The position numbers and the translations under genes are program-made. This document shows, in pieces, positions 1 through 8,717 of a stretch of 64,000 bases of DNA. The notes below the pieces were generated by a model that saw nothing but the letters and a program-made list of their open reading frames with translations, had not been told where the DNA came from and ran no database searches. This DNA is from Deltaproteobacteria bacterium (lineage in GTDB: Bacteria > SAR324 > XYD2-FULL-50-16), in assembly GCA_018657625.1 (NCBI GenBank), contig JABHWU010000115.1:1-64000 (forward strand), in the 5' to 3' direction. Position 1 is the first letter of the stretch. Each line of letters opens with the position of its first letter.

Positions 1-107
1 AATATAGTAATTATGCGCACAGGAAATCTCCTTTTTAATATTTTGTCGTTAAAATATATTGGAGTATTTTTCTGTGCGTCGCAATATGTTTTTACTCACT
101 CCTATGA

Positions 108-599
108 TTTGTATTTAATCCACTAATTCTGCGGAAGACCCTTTTTGATATTAGTCCAATTACTGCCCAATCATTAAACGATGCCATTGAGACGATTAAT
201 GTAGCGATTAAAGTGTTCCGCAAAAAAAGCCTACCAATCGTTTGTATTCAGCATATTAATGAAGCAGAAAAGCTAATTCCCGGTCAAACCGGATTTGATT
301 TACCGGATACCTTAACAATAGAAAGTACAGATACTTTCATTCATAAGTCTTATAGTAATGGTTTTACTAAAACCAACCTGGAGAAAAGCTTGAAAGAAAT
401 GGAGATAGACACAATTATTATTAGCGGTTTTTGTGCGGAATACTGTGTTTTATCTACTTATCGTGGTGCTCAGGATAAAGATCTTACTCCTGTCATACTA
501 CGAAGTTCATTAGCGAGTGGTATCCCCGAAAATATTAAATTTGTCGAAAATATCAGTGACATTATCTCTTTGCAGGCACTGGATAAAGTTTTGTCATGA
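108..599 (+). pseudogene. Isochorismatase-like cysteine hydrolase, N-terminally truncated
   Basis: The readable frame opens after a TGA at 105-107. Its first plausible start codon is a GTG at 213, giving 128 residues; the family usually has about 180-200. Counted from that GTG, the frame keeps the family lysine (K45, in HKSYSNGF) and the nucleophilic cysteine (C78, in GFCAEYCVLSTYRGA). The N-terminal strand with the catalytic Asp (usually in a DxQ motif) is missing. The frame between 108 and 212 still reads like family sequence, so the lost part lies further upstream. I read it as a decayed or 5'-deleted gene for an isochorismatase/nicotinamidase-fold hydrolase. A frameshift, or a start further upstream in another frame, is possible. 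The substrate cannot be told. Confidence 0.6.
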
Positions 600-696
600 T
601 TCTTTTCATTTATCATAACAATACGGAAGGTCGAATGAAGCATCTAATATCCTTTTGACCGGGGGAGTACTTCCCAAATAACTATTTCCTGGAGAA

Positions 697-1644
697 TTAG
701 GACAGGAATTTTTTCGGTAATCCTTGATTAAGAGATAATAAACGCTTGCCAATTAAACTAATATATTTTCCTTTTAAGTCTTTTGATAAAAAACTAATTT
801 CAATGATTTTTTTCCAAATTGGTGTAGCTGCATTTAGTTTATTCAAAACAGTTTGAATTGTTTTTTCCGTTAATCCCAACCTTTCCTGTCCAAAATATCG
901 TACCAGCAGTTTTCCGTTAAGGTTTCTTTTTTTACCTTTAATAGGTAAGGCTATTTCTTCGGCGCCATCCGGTAACATAATCGTTGTATTTAATAAATCA
1001 TATCCAGGTGATAATTGATATTTTAGGCCATTTTGGATCAGGGAAAAGTTTTTTAAATGCATATCCTCATTCCCTACCAGAAAATTAAACAGAATCAGAT
1101 GAAACAATTTAAGTTTTTCAATCACAGGGAATGTACAGTATTGATCAATAATCCCTACAACCTGTTCCATAGATGAATCATATTTAGTATCCCTTGTCTT
1201 TCCTGAGAGTTGTGAAAAATCCTCAACTGCTATTTTTTTCCTCCCTACCCGATCAAACCTTTTTATGAAATAAACTAGCGTATTCGTTTTTGTATATAAC
1301 AATCCATGCATCGGCACAGAAAGTCCCGCTATTTTTGCCAAACGTATTGTCAAATCTTCATTTTCGGGTAATTGCGGAAATTGCGGATTTTGAGGTTTTA
1401 TGAGATACCTGCCACCTATATTTACAATAACAAATTTGTTTTCCCTTGGTTTTAGAATAGCACTCAGTTTTGGTTGGACGCCTTGAACAGATATTTTGGT
1501 TGAACGTAGCGCAGCTTCTTGAATTAACTCTTCATCATTAAAAGGCAATTTTTCCAGACAAGATAAAGATGGCGATAACCGTTTTAAACCTTCTTTAGAA
1601 TAATCCTCATCACAAGCAAGATATGAGATTGGGCAAATCTTCAT
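697..1644 (-). CDS. hipT: HipT-like serine/threonine kinase toxin (HipA C-terminal domain)
   Basis: This 315-residue protein carries the kinase part of HipA without the N-terminal subdomain, as in HipBST toxins. HipA-family kinases phosphorylate aminoacyl-tRNA synthetases (E. coli HipT acts on TrpS) and stop translation. Visible motifs are the Gly-rich loop KISVQGVQPKLS at 50-61, the ATP lysine in YLIKPQ (K83), the glutamate in PENED (near 95), the catalytic loop GNEDMHLKN at 191-199 and the metal-binding YDLL at 215-218. The only serine in the loop near the known autophosphorylation sites is S52, followed by V-Q. The start has a strong GGAGG 4 bases upstream and overlaps the hipS stop by 4 bp (ATGA), so the two are translationally coupled. 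The HipT assignment over a plain split HipA rests on the three-gene order. Confidence 0.87.
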   Translation of the reverse strand: MKICPISYLACDEDYSKEGLKRLSPSLSCLEKLPFNDEELIQEAALRSTKISVQGVQPKLSAILKPRENKFVIVNIGGRYLIKPQNPQFPQLPENEDLTIRLAKIAGLSVPMHGLLYTKTNTLVYFIKRFDRVGRKKIAVEDFSQLSGKTRDTKYDSSMEQVVGIIDQYCTFPVIEKLKLFHLILFNFLVGNEDMHLKNFSLIQNGLKYQLSPGYDLLNTTIMLPDGAEEIALPIKGKKRNLNGKLLVRYFGQERLGLTEKTIQTVLNKLNAATPIWKKIIEISFLSKDLKGKYISLIGKRLLSLNQGLPKKFLS

Positions 1645-1952
1645 TTTGCCTCCTGGACTGTCACGGCACCCACTGTATCGCCACCCACAGCTACTAGTTG
1701 ACCGAATAAATCATATCGATCAATTTTGCATATCCTTAATAAAGCTTCAAGTTGAAGTCCTTCTGGAAGTAATCCTTCAAAAAACGGCGGGAAACTCTTA
1801 AAATTAAATTCCCCTCTCTCAACGGGAAGTGTTAATGAAACAGGTGGGCCTTTATAATTGGTACTGTACAAAAAAAACCAGGTATTTTTATCCAATGATT
1901 CCTGCAAAACACCCGCTTTGACACCGTGTACAAATACTTCAGCTTTTCTCAT
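1641..1952 (-). CDS. hipS: HipS-like antitoxin (HipA N-terminal subdomain 1)
   Basis: This is a 103-residue stand-alone version of the HipA N-terminal subdomain. It begins MRKAEVFVHGVKAGVLQES and contains the family signature around PVSLTLPVERGEF and FPPFFEGLLPEG. In the E. coli O127 HipBST system HipS, not HipB, neutralises the kinase HipT. I chose the ATG at 1952 because GAGGA lies 8 bases upstream; a TTG at 1967 would add five residues without a better ribosome site. The gene overlaps the end of hipB by 14 bp and couples by ATGA to hipT. The alternative reading, a frameshifted single hipA, is unlikely because the split sits at the domain border and hipT has its own strong ribosome site. 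Confidence 0.85.
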   Translation of the reverse strand: MRKAEVFVHGVKAGVLQESLDKNTWFFLYSTNYKGPPVSLTLPVERGEFNFKSFPPFFEGLLPEGLQLEALLRICKIDRYDLFGQLVAVGGDTVGAVTVQEAK

Positions 1953-2199
1953 GGTTCCATTCCTCAAAGTTAAGCATTAAGGGGCTATCAACTTTTAAAG
2001 AAATATTTAAACTCTTCAGTACTTTTATTATTGTGTTCAGGCGAACGGTATTTTTTCCGTTTTCTAAATCAAAAATTACAGTTTTTCCAATTCCAGCAAG
2101 ATCTGCCAGTTGAATTCTGGATAATCCAGCCTGTTTACGGTGAAAAAAAATGATTTGTCCCAGGTGTGAATTTTCTGAAAGGATACTAATTGCCGCCAT
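1939..2199 (-). CDS. hipB: HipB-like helix-turn-helix DNA-binding protein
   Basis: Small Xre/Cro-type regulator, 86 residues from the ATG at 2199; a TTG at 2232 would add 11 residues, and neither start has a clear ribosome site. The helix-turn-helix lies in the segment reading LGQIIFFHRKQAGLSRIQLADLAGI followed by DLENGKNTVRLNTIIKVLKSL, the usual HipB layout. In HipA/HipT systems this protein binds palindromic operators in its own promoter and holds the kinase in a repressor complex. It is first in the operon and overlaps hipS by 14 bp. Autoregulation is expected from the family; I did not find a clear operator pair in the short upstream gap. Confidence 0.85.
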   Translation of the reverse strand: MAAISILSENSHLGQIIFFHRKQAGLSRIQLADLAGIGKTVIFDLENGKNTVRLNTIIKVLKSLNISLKVDSPLMLNFEEWNHEKS

Positions 2200-2317
2200 A
2201 GCAGTAATTAAATAAGAGTTAGTGGCAAACAAATATAAATTAAACTTAATAGAGATGCTTTTACCCTTATAGCGGTAAAAATGTCAATTATTTTTAATAA
2301 GTAATATGTTCAGATGC

Positions 2318-3802
2318 CTAAAATTGATATTGAATTTTCAAGGTTAATCGTTCTTCATTGCGGTATTCCCAAAGTTGACTTTTTTCATTAGTAATATTCA
2401 ATTTTAAGAAAGCCACATCAAATTTTAAATGATCATAATATTTATAGTCCACTTCCCAAGTAAATATCATTTCATCATTCGGATAATTCAATGAACCGGT
2501 AAATACTGCGTTTAAATCTTCATTCAAATAATTATCCGCACAACTGAGCATATAGGATCCTGAACTTTCATCGGAGCCTTCTAAATCATCCTCCCAATCC
2601 ACAATTCGTTGATCAATTAACCCCAATAACAGTGTATACCCCCCCGGGGATGAGTATTCAACACTGAAAGCCGTATCGATGACATCTTTTTCGATTAATT
2701 CATATAAAGCATTATTGAATACTTTTTTACTTTTTTGGGCAATTTCTCCTTTAACTAAATAAGCTCCTTTACCATAATTAAACGTCAATCCTAATATTTG
2801 ATATCGATTGTTGGTTTTAATTAACACTCCGGATGCATTCATCTCATATTTATAATCATTCTCTATCAAGCTGGCTACCATCATCGCTAAATCGCTTTTG
2901 CCAAATGTTTTTTTCCACCGTAGGCCGAGCTCGTGGTTGTTTTTTTCCAGAGCCTCATCTTCTTCAACATTAAAGTTAACCAATAACCCCAAATCATACT
3001 GGGTTCCTTTTTCAGGCATCTTTGTATAACCTGCTGATGGGATATAAAACAAAGTCCAGTCTCCTACCTCCGAAAACTGGTCAAAAACAAGCATAGGTTG
3101 AGAGATCCTGGACTCTTCCAATGATATGAAAAACAGTTCCGATTGATCCCGGGGGGCTACTACATCTGTTACAGCAGCACCATCGGCCTCGCCCCAGATG
3201 ATCACCTGCAACCCGGCTTTAACACTTGTATTTTCAAGGCTGGACTGCAAATAGGCTTCTTTGGTATTTGACTCGAACAAAATATTTTTTTCTTCTGCTT
3301 TTGAACGATGGTCTGATTCGTGAAAAGCATTTACCTTGGTATCCAATCGCAGAAAAAAATAGGTTTCAAAAAACTTTGAATACTCAAACCTGAGGGATGA
3401 TCGATTATTAATGGTTTGAGTCGGTTCTTTTGTTTTATAAGAGTGCTCATGTTTCACCGTAAAACGCGCCGGCTCCATCAGCTCTTCAATAAAAGAAGTA
3501 GATTCGCTTTCACTAGTTTCATTGGTGTTATGAATATCTGCGTCCTCTTCCATGAAGCTGGTATCAACTTCCCATGTATCTTCATCTTCAAACAGATCAC
3601 TGGATAGTCCTGTTTCTTCCAGATCAGCATCCAAATCAACTTCAATATCCTCTTCTTCAAAATCCGGAGATTCTGTGATCGAATCATTTAATTGATGATT
3701 CTGGGCATATATCGGATATGTAAACATCCATCCAAATGTTAGTATTAACAGAAAAGACTTTAACGATATTTGAAAGTATTTAATTAAAAAATCAGATTTC
3801 AT
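2318..3802 (-). CDS. Outer-membrane beta-barrel protein, DUF1302-like
   Basis: This 494-residue protein has a signal peptide (hydrophobic core about 15-31, cleavage near YAQ-N), then a very acidic low-complexity segment at about 47-101. The remainder is alternating beta-strand sequence ending in ...IQYQF; a terminal aromatic residue is typical of BamA-dependent barrels. The stretch around VIIWGEADGAAVTDVVAPRD resembles the WGE...D..P.D signature of DUF1302 proteins, which are often encoded with RND pumps and LolA-like proteins. The gene is last in a three-gene set with the LolA-like and RND genes, so it is probably the outer-membrane partner of a lipid or hydrophobic-compound export system. 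The start (ATG 3802) has only a weak ribosome site. The substrate is unknown. Confidence 0.7.
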   Translation of the reverse strand: MKSDFLIKYFQISLKSFLLILTFGWMFTYPIYAQNHQLNDSITESPDFEEEDIEVDLDADLEETGLSSDLFEDEDTWEVDTSFMEEDADIHNTNETSESESTSFIEELMEPARFTVKHEHSYKTKEPTQTINNRSSLRFEYSKFFETYFFLRLDTKVNAFHESDHRSKAEEKNILFESNTKEAYLQSSLENTSVKAGLQVIIWGEADGAAVTDVVAPRDQSELFFISLEESRISQPMLVFDQFSEVGDWTLFYIPSAGYTKMPEKGTQYDLGLLVNFNVEEDEALEKNNHELGLRWKKTFGKSDLAMMVASLIENDYKYEMNASGVLIKTNNRYQILGLTFNYGKGAYLVKGEIAQKSKKVFNNALYELIEKDVIDTAFSVEYSSPGGYTLLLGLIDQRIVDWEDDLEGSDESSGSYMLSCADNYLNEDLNAVFTGSLNYPNDEMIFTWEVDYKYYDHLKFDVAFLKLNITNEKSQLWEYRNEERLTLKIQYQF

Positions 3803-3932
3803 TTTTATGTTTTAACAAAAGCAATTTGCGTCAATAACATTTTTCATCCGTATTTGCGAATCTTGCAGCAAAGAACTCGTCGAAATGACAACCGCAAGTT
3901 CGATAATAGTATCGATTCCCATATTCACATTA

Positions 3933-4820
3933 TTACTGGGTTAAATATTTACGCAATTTTTCAAGTTCTCGTTCTCGAAAGGCAAAATCTGTTAATGTTC
4001 TTTTGGTTAGAAATGCATCTGGTACATCAATATTAAATGTAATTTCACTCAATTTCATTTCAGTCAGACGATTTGAAAGCATATTCTTTACAATCACTCG
4101 TTTTGCTGTCCACACTTTATTAATTAGCTGATATTTACTCATGGTGATTGTCTTATATTTAACACTGCGCCGATTATAAGCCAACACCTTAAGTGTTATG
4201 AACCTTTCTTTGTCGATCCAGGAATAGGACTTACTATACTCTGATTTTCTGGCTCTTTTAGGTGATGGTATAGACTCAATGATCCAGACCGGTCTTTTTT
4301 GATAAGTTGTTTCCTTCATTATTTTATAGGAATATTCATCAGTTTTAGGACTTTCCATGTCTTCAATCGTGAACTCTGTTCCAAAAAAGGCTTGTTTTTT
4401 AGCGTCCTCATCATCACTATCTCCTGACACAATTTTTCGTACTTTGTTCTCCTCTGAAAAATAGAGCCAGGTTTCCGTATCTTCATCGGGGTCATCATAC
4501 TCATAAGACAACATCGCAATGCCTTTTTCGCCAATGGGTTGCAAGATAATAGAAATGGCCTTACTATCTTTCAGACTACTTCCGGTATCTTTCTGAACCC
4601 CCTCCAGAACTTTTACCTGAGGTTTTTCTACGCAGGTAATTTTCTTCCCGGTTTTGCCATACTTGCAGGTTGATAGAGTGGTTTTTTGAATAGAGGATTG
4701 CGTCGACTCTGTTGATATTTTATCAACCTTTTTCATAATTTCTTTGGCGGTCATAGTAAAAGCAATACTGGTTATTGAGAAAACCAATATTATTACACAA
4801 ACAGGAACTTTAAGATTCAT
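3933..4820 (-). CDS. Outer-membrane lipoprotein-sorting protein (LolA-like fold)
   Basis: This 295-residue periplasmic protein has an N-terminal signal peptide (hydrophobic 5-23, cleavage near AFT). It matches the COG2834-type family (LolA/LolB-like half-barrel) that accompanies MMPL/RND pumps. Typical features are TAKEIMKKVDK after the signal, paired strands such as TWLYFSEENKVRKIV, and the YSKSYSWIDKERFITLKVLAYN segment. The fold has a greasy cavity, so a role as lipid shuttle between the inner-membrane pump and the outer-membrane barrel is likely. The start has GAGAGGG just upstream. It is not LolA itself: the protein is longer, and the neighbours are an RND pump and a barrel. It contains acidic patches (DDPDEDTE, SGDSDDEDAKK) like those in both neighbours. 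Confidence 0.75.
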   Translation of the reverse strand: MNLKVPVCVIILVFSITSIAFTMTAKEIMKKVDKISTESTQSSIQKTTLSTCKYGKTGKKITCVEKPQVKVLEGVQKDTGSSLKDSKAISIILQPIGEKGIAMLSYEYDDPDEDTETWLYFSEENKVRKIVSGDSDDEDAKKQAFFGTEFTIEDMESPKTDEYSYKIMKETTYQKRPVWIIESIPSPKRARKSEYSKSYSWIDKERFITLKVLAYNRRSVKYKTITMSKYQLINKVWTAKRVIVKNMLSNRLTEMKLSEITFNIDVPDAFLTKRTLTDFAFRERELEKLRKYLTQ

Positions 4821-4942
4821 ATTTCCCTCTCGGATTGCATATATCGTTATACAGTATCATTAATATTTTGAAAAAACCTTTTGTGAAACCGAAGCAGGCT
4901 CGGTTTCCAGTGCATCTAATCTATTGAAACAGGTACTGAGGT

Positions 4943-7534
4943 CTAATGAGTTGTTACTATCACACCAGTTTCCTGCTGGTTTGCAAATCTCATTTTAAAA
5001 ATCAGAATCAAAGCCGGAATCAAAAACAGATCACATAAAAGTGCAACAAAAATAGCTAAAGAACCAAAAATTCCGACTTTCACCAGGCTGGTATTTGTTG
5101 AAAATGCCATAATAAAAAAACCAAAACCCAGAATTAAGGTTGTAAAAGTAATCGCTTGCCCAACTTCTTTAACGGTATTGACCAGTGCTTTATAAATACT
5201 TGGTGTTTTCAAAATTTCACCACGATAATGAGTAATAAAATGAATTGTGTCATCAACTGCAATACCGATAATTACCGGTGCAATGATAATGGTATCCGAA
5301 TCCAGGGGAATATCAAATAATCCGAGTAAACCAAAGGTTAAAGTGGCAGGGATTAAATTGGGAACAATCGACATTATTCCGATTCTGAAGGTTCCGAAAA
5401 TAAAAATGAGCAGAATACTGATAATAGCAATCACCATACCCAGACTCCTGACCTGAGACCAGCTGATATAATCAGCTAACTGCATCAGTAGTGCTAAGCC
5501 ACCGGTAATTGTTATTTCACTACTTGGATATTGCTGAATAACTGTTACAAAGGCCTGATCTATATCAGCTTTAACCTGGTTAAAAAACCCATTATATTCA
5601 AAAGAACCTGCATTATATAATTGTACACTGATATGAGATTTACTGTAGTTATCAGAAACCAGTCTTCTTCTATCTTCCGGGTTGGCATTGTTGAACATGA
5701 ACAGGGATTGGGATAATATTCTGGGATTATCCGGAATAATATACATTTCGTCCCGATCTTCATTGAGTGCTTTATAGGTGTCTTTAACAACATCCGCCAA
5801 AGAAAAGGTTCTAGCGACAAGATGTTGATACTTTTGCTCAATATCTCTTTGAAGTTTTTCCATGGCTTTCAGTACCAAAGGATCTTTCAAGGCATTTTCC
5901 TGTTTCAGATCGATATATATTTCCATATTCTGGGTACCGGCCATATGGGTATCAACAACATCATAACGAATCCTGAGAACACTACCCTCTTTAGTAGCCT
6001 TAACCATATTGGAATCCACTTTTACCTGGGTGGCACCATAAATACATAAACCAAAAATCACAGCGAATACCGCAATTATTAAACCGGGGGATTTCTTGAC
6101 TATTGGTAAAATCATATCCAGAGCTTTTTGAACGACGACTGAAAAATCTGGAATCCATTTGATTTTTTTTGATTTGATATATGTCCCTTTTTTAGATACG
6201 GGGGCTAAAACATCCAGCATTAACGGTAATAAATAAATGGTAAAAATAAAGGCAAAGAAAACACCTGCCGCAGACATATATCCAAATACCTGAATGTGAC
6301 TGATTTCTGATGTACTTAAAGCTAACATTCCCACCATGGTAGTAACCGTTGTTAGTAAACACGGTAAAGCAGCTTTTTCAAAAGCATTGGTTAAGGCAAC
6401 CTGATGATCCATTCCTTCTTTTCTGAATAGCAGGTAACCAGATATAATATGTATAGCATCCGCAATACCTACTGCCAGAATTAACAGAACAGTCAAAGTA
6501 ATCATAGAAGTAACAGTAGCACCTAACCACCCTGTCAAACCCAAAGTCCAGACACAACTCAACACTACAACCGCAATCGGCCACAGAACAGCACTAATGG
6601 ATCGGAATAAATACCAAAGCAAGGCTACCATTATCAATATCATGACACCAAATAGTGGCCCCATTTCCTCCATCATCTCCATAAAAATTTTCATCATGGG
6701 AGCGTTTCCCACCGGATAGAATTCCAAAACATCTGTATACTTTTTCTGATATAGAACGGTTTCCAGAGCGGTCATGAGATCGAGATAATCTTGCATTTCA
6801 ATCGCTTTATACTTAATTTCTTTAACGACCGCAGTTTGATCAACCCGAACAGAGATCTCTTCCATTTCACCATCATCTTCAAACTCTTCTGAATCCATTT
6901 CAAAATCGGAAGCTGGTTCCGGGGATTTGTCTAAGTCTATTTCTTCTAATGGTATCGTACCAAAATCAGTTTCTACTGTAATAGCACCATATAGAAAATC
7001 TTTTGAAAAATAGAATAAAGGAAAGCTTTGCTGTTTACGTGCCTTATCACGAAGAATTTCACGTTGCTCCTTAGTTTCTGGAAAATCTGTACCGATAAAT
7101 TTTTTGGATATCAATGTATCCTGATCCACTTCCAAAACACTTGCACTAACAATACTATTGATTTTAGTCAGGTGTTCCAAAGCTGAAATTTCACCGGGTT
7201 TTAATTTATCCCTATAATTTAAAATTTCTTCTCTAATACCGTGAACGGCCTTTAGAGAATTTTCAGATAAAATGTCACCATCTTTAGCTTTATAAACAAT
7301 AAAAATACCGTCTTCGCTACCAAATTCGCCTCTAAATTGATTAAGCGCTAGTTTAGTCGGATCATCATCACTAAACCAACTCTCAAGGGTCATATCAAAC
7401 TTATTCTGAACGATCCCAAAACCCATAACAATCGTAACTACTATAAAAACTGCCCATACAAACCACTTAATTCGTCTCAAATGATCCGGAACAGTAGCAA
7501 AATAATGACTGAGGGCATTTAACAATTGCTTCAT
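4943..7534 (-). CDS. RND superfamily (MMPL/HAE3-type) exporter
   Basis: This 863-residue protein has the two-fold RND layout. TM1 lies at about 24-42, followed by a large periplasmic loop, a bundle of helices around 290-450, TM7 near 475-495, a second loop, and a final helix bundle at 700-855. Its length and six-plus-six topology match the HAE3/MMPL family (hopanoid, lipid and sterol-like exporters), not the 1,000-residue HAE1 drug pumps. GIADAIHIISGY and GIAVDDTIHFITHY are the paired proton-relay-helix motifs with conserved Asp/His. Periplasmic loop 1 has an acidic insertion at about 197-226. GAGGA sits upstream of the ATG. No membrane-fusion protein is encoded nearby, consistent with this subfamily. 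It is the first gene of the trio with the LolA-like and barrel genes. Confidence 0.85.
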   Translation of the reverse strand: MKQLLNALSHYFATVPDHLRRIKWFVWAVFIVVTIVMGFGIVQNKFDMTLESWFSDDDPTKLALNQFRGEFGSEDGIFIVYKAKDGDILSENSLKAVHGIREEILNYRDKLKPGEISALEHLTKINSIVSASVLEVDQDTLISKKFIGTDFPETKEQREILRDKARKQQSFPLFYFSKDFLYGAITVETDFGTIPLEEIDLDKSPEPASDFEMDSEEFEDDGEMEEISVRVDQTAVVKEIKYKAIEMQDYLDLMTALETVLYQKKYTDVLEFYPVGNAPMMKIFMEMMEEMGPLFGVMILIMVALLWYLFRSISAVLWPIAVVVLSCVWTLGLTGWLGATVTSMITLTVLLILAVGIADAIHIISGYLLFRKEGMDHQVALTNAFEKAALPCLLTTVTTMVGMLALSTSEISHIQVFGYMSAAGVFFAFIFTIYLLPLMLDVLAPVSKKGTYIKSKKIKWIPDFSVVVQKALDMILPIVKKSPGLIIAVFAVIFGLCIYGATQVKVDSNMVKATKEGSVLRIRYDVVDTHMAGTQNMEIYIDLKQENALKDPLVLKAMEKLQRDIEQKYQHLVARTFSLADVVKDTYKALNEDRDEMYIIPDNPRILSQSLFMFNNANPEDRRRLVSDNYSKSHISVQLYNAGSFEYNGFFNQVKADIDQAFVTVIQQYPSSEITITGGLALLMQLADYISWSQVRSLGMVIAIISILLIFIFGTFRIGIMSIVPNLIPATLTFGLLGLFDIPLDSDTIIIAPVIIGIAVDDTIHFITHYRGEILKTPSIYKALVNTVKEVGQAITFTTLILGFGFFIMAFSTNTSLVKVGIFGSLAIFVALLCDLFLIPALILIFKMRFANQQETGVIVTTH

Positions 7535-8179
7535 ATTTATATCCTCATTTAAATTTGTTTTCCTTAATTAGTGTTCGAATGAAAATGCCATTATTGGATA
7601 TCAAACCGGTAATTGGGGGTATCGTTACGAAGCCTCATGATCCTCGTAACTACCTGGTATTTAAACACCATATTCACAACACCCATTTTTTTTATGAGTT
7701 GTCTTGAACATAGGCGATTCTGGGTTGCCAATATTGTACCTTTTTTAGTTCTTCTATTATTACAGCAGTTTAATATAATTTCATTTGTTTTTTCACCAAA
7801 TAAGATATTTCAGTTTTCGTATATGGTAATTGATTATATCTCCTACCGTATATAGGAAACGAAAACATAATTTGATTGATACTTAAAACATATTCTTTAA
7901 AAATTTCTTTATCGATTTAAGAATCTGATACCTTAAATCCAATCCAGTTAAAAAGCAAATAGCTTAAATCAATAATTGTTGACCCAGATAAATCAATCAA
8001 AACGAATATTTATTTAATTGTTTATTTGGTAGTTTCAACACTAAAAACAGAATATATTTTGTATTAAATTATAATTTATTTACTATTTTTACCATTCTTT
8101 TCGCCTAATGTATTGACTTCGTGATTTGAACTGCAATATCCTCTCAGGAGCGTTTCAATTCTTAAAAGGAGAAACGTCC
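7535..8179. other. Intergenic region with one possible 42-codon open frame
   Basis: AT-rich spacer upstream of the RND operon. A frame from ATG 7579 to TGA 7707 (+) encodes 42 residues with coding-like composition (contains KPVIGGIVTKPHDPRNY), but it has no clear ribosome site and I do not recognise it; it may be a gene remnant. The rest of the spacer shows no feature I can support. An inverted repeat (AGGAGCGTTTC near 8145 with GAAACGTCCTT near 8171-8181) could fold just before the short upstream frame at 8180. Confidence 0.3.
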
Positions 8180-8257
8180 TTGGATCAATCAAAAAATATC
8201 CGGGATATTTCTAAATTTGATCTTATCATCAAATGGTTGATTAAAGTGGTTTTTTAA
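8180..8257 (+). CDS. Possible 25-residue leader peptide upstream of the Rieske gene
   Basis: A TTG start at 8180 follows a consensus ribosome site AAAGGAG (8165-8171) at 8-base spacing and opens a 25-codon frame ending at TAA 8257. The peptide is polar at first (DQSKNIRDISKFD) and then hydrophobic/basic (LIIKWLIKVVF), like the beginning of a membrane protein. It may be a leader peptide, a small membrane peptide, or the stump of a deleted gene. The following Rieske gene has its own AAAGGAG. Only the ribosome-site quality supports it. Confidence 0.3.
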   Translation: MDQSKNIRDISKFDLIIKWLIKVVF

Positions 8258-8292
8258 CTAGTATATTCCATGACATTAAAGGAGATGGTATT

Positions 8293-8709
8293 ATGTCAGA
8301 AAAAACACTGCATCGAAATTTTTTTCAAAGATTATTAGGAATCTGCCAAACAAAGCAACCTCTTGATTCAAATAGTTGGATATTAGAAAAAAGTCAGATC
8401 ATCATCGACCTTGATAAAATGTCGGAACTGTCACAACCTGACAGTGCAGTGCGCCTGGAATTAGACACATTCCCTAATCGAATTCTTGTCATCCATACAA
8501 TCAATGATGATTTTTTTGCCTTCCGAAATAAATGCACCCATGCAAAACGAAGAATGGATCATATCCCGGGAACTGATCAGGTTCAGTGTTGTAGTATTGG
8601 CAAATCAACCTTCAGTAAATCCGGTAAAATTGTATCGGGTAGTGCGAAAAAACCCATTATTACTTATCAGATAAAGAAAGAAGAAAATCAACTCATTATT
8701 GAGTTCTAA
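8293..8709 (+). CDS. Rieske-fold protein with an incomplete [2Fe-2S] ligand set
   Basis: This 138-residue cytoplasmic protein (no signal peptide) has a C-terminal Rieske-like domain. The first ligand box is intact: C81-T-H83, in FRNKCTHAKRRMD. The second box, normally CPxHGxxF, reads C99-C100-S-I-G-K-S-T-F, so cysteine is present but the second histidine is replaced. After it come SKSGKIVSGSAKKPIITYQI, the normal Rieske tail (G....GPA..PL..Y.v). The fold is clear and everything outside the lost histidine looks well preserved, which argues against simple decay. It may bind an altered cluster (three Cys plus one His) or none. It has a strong AAAGGAG 8 bases before ATG. The first 50 residues are not recognised. 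Its redox partner is unknown; the next conserved gene is a membrane methyltransferase-like protein. Confidence 0.75.
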   Translation: MSEKTLHRNFFQRLLGICQTKQPLDSNSWILEKSQIIIDLDKMSELSQPDSAVRLELDTFPNRILVIHTINDDFFAFRNKCTHAKRRMDHIPGTDQVQCCSIGKSTFSKSGKIVSGSAKKPIITYQIKKEENQLIIEF

Positions 8710-8717
8710 TCAATGAA

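Noticed and set aside
1641..1967. hipS and hipT as a frameshifted single hipA gene
   Set aside because: The boundary is at the domain border, both genes have their own ribosome sites, and the three-gene order matches known HipBST operons.
3449..3466. TGTTTCACCGTAAAACG resembling a parS site
   Set aside because: It lies inside the barrel gene, differs from TGTTTCACGTGAAACA at several positions including the central CG, and is far from parAB.
7613..7855. An 80-codon open frame on the plus strand
   Set aside because: Low-complexity hydrophobic sequence in AT-rich DNA, without a ribosome site, and it overlaps the shorter frame at 7579-7707 that looks slightly better.
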